Of a DNA stretch of 10,308 nucleotides, positions 1-4,412 are shown in pieces. Position 1 is the stretch's first letter; each line of letters begins with the position of its first letter. Location of the stretch: NCBI GenBank assembly GCA_030672885.1, contig DAOVFN010000015.1, positions 1 to 10,308 on the forward strand, written 5' to 3'. Both the position numbers and the translations under genes were made by a program. The notes under the pieces are model-generated. The model was not told the origin of the DNA, searched no databases, and was given only the letters and a program-made list of their open reading frames with translations. This DNA is from Candidatus Aenigmatarchaeota archaeon. GTDB lineage: Archaea > Aenigmatarchaeota > Aenigmatarchaeia > QMZP01.

Positions 1-717
1 ACCAGTACCAATGCCTGTACTTCCTGATATGCCTATTGTTGTTTCTTTTGTAACAGAATCGCCAGTTGAAACCCTGATGCTGTCAAGGTGACCATACAGG
101 GTCTCGTATCCACCTTCATGTGAGATTATGACAGTCTTACCGTAACCGCTTACTTCTCCTGCATACCTGACCATGCCGCTAGCAGCAGCCTTAACAACAT
201 TGCCGCTGCCAGGTATGTCAATCCCAGCATGGCATCTGCAATTACCATGAATAGGGTGAATCCTGAAACCGGATGGACTTGAGACAGACCTTACATCGGG
301 CACGGGCCACGCCAACTCCCCAGGGAATTCACCTGGATCATCATATATGCAGGCAGTTGAGGTGATGGTTGCTCCTATGCCAGAGAGGAAGTAGCCGGAA
401 CCGATGCTTGTTGTCACGTCTTTCAGGCCGTCCAGGCCTTCCTGGATATATTGTTCGTAGCCGGTGGCTGACATGTCACCCAGTATCTCCATGTGACCCA
501 TTCCAGAAGAGGTTGCGCCAAGGAGGCTCAGGAGCTCGCTTCCTCTGTCGTCTATCTCCATGCTGAGGTAGATTGTCTGCTTGCTGATTATGATGTTTCT
601 GGCAGCGAGAAAGTCAGTGAGCATGAACAGGCCGACACCTATGAAGAAGACCATGGCTACCAGTAGGAGGTCCATTGGGGTTATCTGGCCCTTGCTCTGC
701 CTAGCCTGTCCTGACAT
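1..717 (-). CDS. M23 (LytM-type) metallopeptidase with pilin-like N-terminal anchor, partial
   Basis: Incomplete: 239 codons are visible and the frame is open to the left edge. The ATG at 717 follows a strong GGGAGGT ribosome site and overlaps the upstream gene's stop by 17 bases. Residues 9-33 (KGQITPMDLLLVAMVF...) form a class III signal peptide: basic residue and Gly, then a hydrophobic helix, with predicted cleavage after Gly10. A spacer of about 100 residues follows. From residue 150 a typical M23 domain begins: GFRIHPIHG, then H-A-G-I-D (H163 and D167, expected zinc ligands), AAASGMVRYAG, GYGKTVIISH and ETLYGHL (H210, expected catalytic His). The sequence stops at GSTGIGTG, just before where PHLHFE, with the last His pair, is normally found. 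Known M23 enzymes cut peptide cross-bridges of bacterial peptidoglycan outside the membrane. The target here is inferred. Family assignment is secure; activity cannot be judged without the missing HxH. Confidence 0.93.
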   Translation of the reverse strand, partial: MSGQARQSKGQITPMDLLLVAMVFFIGVGLFMLTDFLAARNIIISKQTIYLSMEIDDRGSELLSLLGATSSGMGHMEILGDMSATGYEQYIQEGLDGLKDVTTSIGSGYFLSGIGATITSTACIYDDPGEFPGELAWPVPDVRSVSSPSGFRIHPIHGNCRCHAGIDIPGSGNVVKAAASGMVRYAGEVSGYGKTVIISHEGGYETLYGHLDSIRVSTGDSVTKETTIGISGSTGIGTG

Positions 718-1135
718 GTAACCTCCCTATACGGATATCGTTGCCTGTAGCGATATTGATGAATATTGCGTGGGTCTTGTCTGACTTCGCTGCGTCATAG
801 CCAGAAGACTTCACAAGATTCTCTCCTGATTGCACATCATCTATCCTGTACTCATATCCTATCTTCCTCAGGCCGGAGAATCTGGCGTTGCACCCGGATG
901 AATCAAAGCCCTTGATTTCATCCAGTTCGATGGTGTTGTCATCTTTGAGATGCGACTTGAGGCAGGCCTTGAGGAGGTGGGCAGCATCGATAGCATTGAG
1001 GTACTCGATGTCCTCTGCAACAACATCTGCAGAGAATGTTATGTTGCTGAAGGTGTGGATGCCGAAGAATATGAAGGTCATCATCCCGAATGCCACGATA
1101 AGGAACGTGGTCGTTGTGTTCATGGTTGCTTTCAT
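701..1135 (-). CDS. Membrane-anchored 144-aa protein of the hydrolase operon
   Basis: I do not recognise a named family. The ATG at 1135 (MKATMN) is preferred over in-frame starts reaching 1255. It follows GTGAT, matching the end of the archaeal ribosome-binding consensus, and the longer N-terminus would overlap the end of the transglycosylase gene. Residues 9-30 form one membrane helix without a clear pilin cleavage site. The rest is a soluble, probably extracytoplasmic domain with two cysteines (C58, C82) that could pair. An acidic helical stretch (ADVVAEDIEYLNAIDAAHLLKAC) is followed by a beta-rich C-terminus (THAIFINIATGNDIRIGRLHV). It lies between the transglycosylase stop (1140) and the M23 start (717), so it is almost certainly co-transcribed and likely a structural or minor-pilin-like subunit. 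That role is inference from position only. Confidence 0.85.
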   Translation of the reverse strand: MKATMNTTTTFLIVAFGMMTFIFFGIHTFSNITFSADVVAEDIEYLNAIDAAHLLKACLKSHLKDDNTIELDEIKGFDSSGCNARFSGLRKIGYEYRIDDVQSGENLVKSSGYDAAKSDKTHAIFINIATGNDIRIGRLHVRTG

Positions 1136-1139
1136 GATA

Positions 1140-2192
1140 TCACGCTGTGCACCTTTTGAAGGCGTTGTAATATGCCAGGACCTTGATTGTGTACTGCCTG
1201 TTCGCGAGGTCGGTCTTCCATGCCCGGCTTCCGGCATTGTAGGCTGAAACCGCATCTATATCATCGTTCCTGTACCGGTAGAGCATGTCCTCGAGGTATT
1301 TTGTGCCGCAGTCTATGCTGGCTGCGGGGTCCCTGAGCCCCTCGGGTTCTCCCATGTAGCCACAGTATATATAGGCGGTCGTGTAGAGGGTCTGCATGAG
1401 GCCGTAGCTGGCCGATATCCTGGTCTGGGCTATGAGTTCTGATTTGCCTGGATAGCTCTTCTTGAAATCGTCAAATTCCTCGCTGCTGCGCTTTGGATGC
1501 TGGGAGAACCACTGGCGGATGGTTATATTACCTTCTCCCAGCCAGGCATCATCTCCTGTCCACGCCGGTTTCCCCTCAAGATATTTGATTTGGAAGCCTG
1601 GCTCGTACCTGTAGCTGTTTGGTTTCCAGGAACTCTCTGCCTCTATTACGGCTGCTATGAGTTCCTGGTCCACACCGTATTTCTCGCTTGCGGACTTGAT
1701 GAGGTCCATGTATTGAGGGGCGATGCATCTTGACTTATAATCCGGTATGTCGAGCTGCACCCCGAAAACATCCCCGGTCTGCTCGCCCGTGAGGGTTATT
1801 GGTTTTCCCTTTTCCTTGGTAAGGGTTATCTTGTTTACCATGCTCAGTTTCACAGGGACCATGTCGCCCAGTATCAGGACCTCATTGCTCTCCTTCTGTC
1901 GCCTACCTGACTGGTCATATGCGGCCGTCGTGACAGAGCAGGTCCCATCGCACTCCACGGTTATGTCATAAGGGCTGGTGAGGTGACGGGTTACCTCGCC
2001 CTCCTCCATGGCGGACAGGGCGTTCACAGAGCTTGCTACGGTGTACATCAGGGAGCCCTGCTCTATTGCCCTCTGGACATGGGCCCCTGCAGAGGCCCAT
2101 GTTATTATCACATAGAGCATGATTATGCATATCAGGATAAGGCCAATCCACTGTATTGTTTCAGCGGCAGGTGCTGTGAATCCCTTTTTCAT
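1140..2192 (-). CDS. SLT-type lytic transglycosylase with pilin-like N-terminal anchor
   Basis: 350 aa. The ATG at 2192 has a GAGGT ribosome site 5 bases upstream that overlaps the previous gene's stop region. Residues 1-31 (MKKGFTAPAAETIQWIGLIL...) look like a class III signal peptide, basic then Gly4, then a hydrophobic helix. Residues 40-155 are a linker or pilin-like domain. The catalytic domain spans about 157-350: motif I LIAAVIEAESSW with E186 as the expected catalytic acid, motif II YGLMQTLYTTA (263-273) and motif III AVSAYNAGSRAW (314-325). Lytic transglycosylases of this fold cleave the MurNAc-GlcNAc bond in bacterial peptidoglycan. The roughly 75 residues between motifs I and II exceed the classical Slt spacing and include RYEPGF, a motif I associate with bacterial or phage-type transglycosylases. 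In an archaeon the natural substrate is presumably foreign; this is inference. Neighbours are an M23 peptidase and pilin-like proteins. Confidence 0.93.
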   Translation of the reverse strand: MKKGFTAPAAETIQWIGLILICIIMLYVIITWASAGAHVQRAIEQGSLMYTVASSVNALSAMEEGEVTRHLTSPYDITVECDGTCSVTTAAYDQSGRRQKESNEVLILGDMVPVKLSMVNKITLTKEKGKPITLTGEQTGDVFGVQLDIPDYKSRCIAPQYMDLIKSASEKYGVDQELIAAVIEAESSWKPNSYRYEPGFQIKYLEGKPAWTGDDAWLGEGNITIRQWFSQHPKRSSEEFDDFKKSYPGKSELIAQTRISASYGLMQTLYTTAYIYCGYMGEPEGLRDPAASIDCGTKYLEDMLYRYRNDDIDAVSAYNAGSRAWKTDLANRQYTIKVLAYYNAFKRCTA

Positions 2193-2199
2193 GGAAACC

Positions 2200-2892
2200 T
2201 CACTCTTCCTCCTTGGCAGGGCAGGCCTTTTGTGTTATGGCGTAGTTATAGCCGTCGCTTGCTGGCACATATGCCACATCAAGGCAGTAGGGCTCAGCCC
2301 CTGTATTCCAGTTCTTCTCATCTCCAATGTTGTCCCAGAAGCCCGCTGGTATAGATTTTATGGTACCCTCTGTTGATGAGAAGTCATGCTCGAACTCGTA
2401 GCAGTAGGTGGGGGGGACCTTGCCCATTTTTTCTTTCAGGTATAGTGTTATTTTATCCCAGACGCTTAGAGCTTCCCAGAAACTATTCACCTTTTTTCCT
2501 ATCTTTTTCAGAAACCCTTCGTCATTCAATAACGGAAAAATTTCCTTTGGAACAACCACCATGTAGGATTTGTAGCCAGTATATTCAGAGCATTCTTCTT
2601 TCAGGAAATCAGGAGCGTCTGGGTAGTCCTTGCCATTGATGAAGACAACGCCCCCTATGCAGCTGCCTATGGTGAGCCTGTAGTTCTCAAGTTCTGTGCC
2701 GGGGCCGCGTATGGCTCCCTCAATCTCGCTCCCGAACTCCCTGAGGTCGGTGCGGGCGTCTGCCCAGCAGGAGCCGTACCATATGGAGAGTAGCCAGGGC
2801 CAGACCATACCAATAAAGAAGAATATGGCAAGGAGCGTGCCTGCCACCCACAGGAGAAGGTCTATTGTAACAGCGCCTCGAGCAGGTCTCAT
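2200..2892 (-). CDS. Pilin-like 230-aa membrane protein
   Basis: No named family recognised. The ATG at 2892 is preceded by AGGGGAT. Residues 1-37 (MRPARGAVTIDLLLWVAGTLL...) match a class III signal peptide: Arg-Gly, then a hydrophobic helix, with Asp11 at +5 after predicted cleavage at Gly6, as in type IV pilins. The C-terminal domain (40-230) is probably outside the membrane. It has cysteines at 42, 78, 101, 164, 203 and 224 (an even number, possible disulfides), a TIGSCIGGVVF strand and a charged central part. Coding bases for the central part (about 2440-2640) are more AT-rich than the anchor region: 38-40% GC in two 60-base blocks I counted. It is separated from the transglycosylase start by 7 bases and heads a subcluster with its own promoter. 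Likely a pilin or pseudopilin-like structural subunit. Confidence 0.87.
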   Translation of the reverse strand: MRPARGAVTIDLLLWVAGTLLAIFFFIGMVWPWLLSIWYGSCWADARTDLREFGSEIEGAIRGPGTELENYRLTIGSCIGGVVFINGKDYPDAPDFLKEECSEYTGYKSYMVVVPKEIFPLLNDEGFLKKIGKKVNSFWEALSVWDKITLYLKEKMGKVPPTYCYEFEHDFSSTEGTIKSIPAGFWDNIGDEKNWNTGAEPYCLDVAYVPASDGYNYAITQKACPAKEEE

Positions 2893-2927
2893 GAGAATCC
2901 CCTGATAATTAATAGTTGTCGGGGATT

Positions 2928-2935
2928 GCTTAAAT
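2928..2935 (-). promoter_or_regulatory. Promoter (TATA box) of the pilin-like/SLT/M23 subcluster
   Basis: On the minus strand this reads ATTTAAGC within the 61-base gap after the 58-aa gene. A start about 26 bases on would fall near 2905, just before the AGGGGAT ribosome site (2897-2903) and ATG at 2892. It would allow the four downstream genes to be transcribed apart from the three mini-proteins. Inferred from spacing only. Confidence 0.45.
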
Positions 2936-2953
2936 TGTTGAATTGGGGGTGTG

Positions 2954-3130
2954 TCAATTCCCGCCCATGCCCATGAAGCCTGCTATGGCGTCTCGGAGGC
3001 CCTTGAGGATGCCGCCGAAGAGGTCACCCTGGTAGAACATGATAACAAAAGTTATAAAGACCACGAGCAGGACTATGCCTATTACGAAGCCCAGCATCAT
3101 AACGGTTATGCCCTTTCTTTTCTCGCTCAT
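2954..3130 (-). CDS. 58-aa single-pass membrane protein (third of a trio)
   Basis: The ATG at 3130 (MSEKRKG) is chosen over one at 3157 because GTGAGGTTG lies at the right distance upstream and overlaps the stop of the preceding gene. The protein has a basic N-terminus (KRKG), a hydrophobic helix at residues 9-32 (VMMLGFVIGIVLLVVFITFVIMF), then a short amphipathic C-terminus ending in a glycine-rich tail (GFMGMGGN). The K-G junction before the helix could be a class III peptidase site. It is the third of three consecutive tiny proteins with the same plan. Function unknown; a minor pilin-like or channel-forming subunit is possible. Confidence 0.8.
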   Translation of the reverse strand: MSEKRKGITVMMLGFVIGIVLLVVFITFVIMFYQGDLFGGILKGLRDAIAGFMGMGGN

Positions 3131-3140
3131 TTTTTCAACC

Positions 3141-3311
3141 TCACGGACTGCCTCCACCGAAGAGCTTGGGCAGGGTTATGCCGAGTTCCGGGTGCGAGTT
3201 TATGTAGGTGATGAACATTGCAAGCAGGAATATCATGATTGCTATGGCCAGGATTATCTTGCCATAGCCGCCCACGAGTTCGAGCATCCCGCCCTCGGCC
3301 TTTCTTGGCAT
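3141..3311 (-). CDS. 56-aa single-pass membrane protein (second of a trio)
   Basis: The start ATG at 3311 overlaps the TGA of the previous gene (TGATG), suggesting translational coupling. An alternative ATG at 3287 (MLELVGGYGK) cannot be excluded. Residues 1-18 are short and polar with two basic residues. Residues 19-37 form one strongly hydrophobic helix (IILAIAIMIFLLAMFITYI), followed by a short segment ending GITLPKLFGGGSP. Its layout matches the 50-aa and 58-aa neighbours: one helix and a Gly-rich tail. No family recognised. Always-together spacing implies a joint role in the membrane part of the system. Confidence 0.77.
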   Translation of the reverse strand: MPRKAEGGMLELVGGYGKIILAIAIMIFLLAMFITYINSHPELGITLPKLFGGGSP

Positions 3312-3463
3312 CAGACGCCGCCCCCAAGGACCTTGAACCACTCGAAGAGGCCGCCAAGCATTCCAGCGCTCTGGTCCTGGCCTGCCATGAAAATGGTCAT
3401 GAGTATGAGAAGGGCTATAATGCCCAGAACCACAATCATCATGGTGCGTATGGTGAACTCCAT
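3311..3463 (-). CDS. 50-aa single-pass membrane protein (first of a trio)
   Basis: The ATG at 3463 (MEFTIRTMM) is taken as the start because a consensus TATA box lies about 24 bases upstream, which would give an almost leaderless transcript; no ribosome site is visible. A longer frame to 3568 would run across the promoter and the palindromic operator. Residues 7-27 form one hydrophobic helix (TMMIVVLGIIALLILMTIFMA). A short amphipathic segment (MLGGLFEWFKVLGGGV) ends in glycines. It is the first gene of the leftward operon. No homologue recognised; a small subunit of a membrane complex is inferred from position. Confidence 0.75.
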   Translation of the reverse strand: MEFTIRTMMIVVLGIIALLILMTIFMAGQDQSAGMLGGLFEWFKVLGGGV

Positions 3464-3484
3464 AATAATAATTGGGGGTTCATC

Positions 3485-3497
3485 TATAAATCTGGTT
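3485..3497 (-). promoter_or_regulatory. Promoter of the leftward mini-protein/hydrolase operon
   Basis: The minus strand reads AACCAGA then TTTATAGATG: a BRE-like purine-rich element and a consensus archaeal TATA box (3485-3490). The expected start is about 26 bases on, at or next to the ATG at 3463, implying a leaderless message. The palindrome at 3518-3534 begins 28 bases upstream of the box. Confidence 0.7.
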
Positions 3498-3517
3498 TGG
3501 ATTGTGTGCTGGTGCAG

Positions 3518-3534
3518 ATATAACACTGTTATAT
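3518..3534. promoter_or_regulatory. Palindromic operator, site A
   Basis: ATATAACACTGTTATAT: 7-base inverted arms ATATAAC/GTTATAT around a 3-base spacer. It lies between divergent promoters, 28 bases from the leftward TATA box and 34 from the first rightward one, so one bound protein could serve both. The 17-mer is identical to site B and close to sites C-E. Confidence 0.75.
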
Positions 3535-3567
3535 TTACCCATAAAACCGGCACACACCTGTACATCA

Positions 3568-3580
3568 AAAACCTTTATAA
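3568..3580 (+). promoter_or_regulatory. Upstream rightward promoter (P1)
   Basis: AAACCTTTATAA is a BRE/TATA pair nearly identical to the one 73 bases downstream. Its start site would fall near 3602, leaving a leader of about 85 bases before the GTG at 3687. Confidence 0.45.
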
Positions 3581-3640
3581 TAACCCTTTTCTGGCCGAGA
3601 AGGTCAAAAGCGTTAACGGAAAACATAACAGGCCACTCAG

Positions 3641-3653
3641 AAACCTTTATAAA
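3641..3653 (+). promoter_or_regulatory. Proximal rightward promoter (P2) of the 240-aa gene
   Basis: AAACCTTTATAAA: TATA box with BRE-like AAACC. A start about 26 bases on (near 3673) would immediately precede the GAGGTG ribosome site at 3676-3681, five bases before the GTG start at 3687. Confidence 0.65.
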
Positions 3654-3686
3654 CAAAGAATTTAACTACTCACAAGAGGTGTTTAC

Positions 3687-4409
3687 GTGGCAAAATATAA
3701 CGACATGATGGCGGATGAAATGTTCCCTGAAGGGGACGTGGGTATACATGTCCCAGGCGAAAAGATGCCCAGGAAGAAGGGCGGCGCCCTTCCATGGATA
3801 GCTGCAGGATTGGCCGGGTTGGGGCTCATGGGCTATGTAGGATACAAGACCTTGGGCGGCAATGGTGTCACGCCCGATGAGCATCCAACAGAACCAATAG
3901 TGGACACGAGGCCTGTCCCGAAGCCAGAAATTCCTGAAGGCCCTACAATTAGAACAATGCGCTATGTAGACGAAATCATAATCCCTGCACAAGACCAAGA
4001 CAAACCGGATTGCACAAAAAGAATCCCACCAAAACCTGGTTTGAAGCCCTATTTAGGGGGTCTTGCCTGGGTAGATGACAATGGTTGGGTTTATCCAAAT
4101 GAGGTGGACAAAACCCCTGATGGTAGCCTGAATTATATTGATGGCGATATAAAGAGCATGATTGCATCCTATATAGAAAAAGAGAATGAGGAAACTAAGA
4201 AATGGCGAAATATCACAAAATACAAGATTGTTAATTTCATTAATGATAATAATCCGCATCTAAAAATGCCTCACAGGTACGTTAATGTCACAGCTTCTTA
4301 TGAAGGCAATTTTGGGGATTCACTCGGAAAAGTATGGGAAGGGGAGATGATATTTACTTTCAAGAAGGTAGATGGTGAATGGAAAGAGAAGACCGTACAG
4401 ACATTCTAG
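3687..4409 (+). CDS. 240-aa single-pass membrane protein with exported C-terminal domain
   Basis: Starts with GTG at 3687, fixed by GAGGTG at 3676-3681. Residues 1-33 are cytoplasmic and charged (KMPRKKGG), 34-53 a small-residue-rich membrane helix (ALPWIAAGLAGLGLMGYVGY), 60-90 a proline-rich linker, and 100-240 a probable external domain. That domain has one long helix (DIKSMIASYIEKENEETKKW) and ends in beta strands (VNVTASYEG, WEGEMIFTFKKVDGEWKEKT). Helix-then-curved-sheet order and a final dGeW strand recall NTF2-like folds such as VirB8 of type IV secretion, but this is a weak structural guess and no family is recognised. Base composition changes within the gene: 63% GC in bases 3781-3840 (anchor) against 27% in 4201-4260 (external domain). 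It is divergent from the hydrolase operon, sharing operator A, and convergent with the 808-aa gene, 3 bases apart. Confidence 0.85.
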   Translation: MAKYNDMMADEMFPEGDVGIHVPGEKMPRKKGGALPWIAAGLAGLGLMGYVGYKTLGGNGVTPDEHPTEPIVDTRPVPKPEIPEGPTIRTMRYVDEIIIPAQDQDKPDCTKRIPPKPGLKPYLGGLAWVDDNGWVYPNEVDKTPDGSLNYIDGDIKSMIASYIEKENEETKKWRNITKYKIVNFINDNNPHLKMPHRYVNVTASYEGNFGDSLGKVWEGEMIFTFKKVDGEWKEKTVQTF

Positions 4410-4412
4410 TGA

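Noticed and set aside
888-1247. Open frame on the plus strand opposite the 144-aa gene
   Set aside because: It is antisense to a gene with a good ribosome site and membrane helix and has no sensible start signal or protein features.
1136-1255. N-terminal extension of the 144-aa protein (MRFQPTMPEAG...)
   Set aside because: It overlaps the end of the transglycosylase gene out of frame and lacks a ribosome site, whereas the ATG at 1135 has one and directly precedes the membrane helix.
1-3463. Prophage lysis cassette (holin plus endolysin)
   Set aside because: Tiny one-helix proteins plus murein hydrolases invite this reading, but the pilin-type signals, lack of phage structural or packaging genes and an archaeal host argue against it; retained only as a functional analogy.
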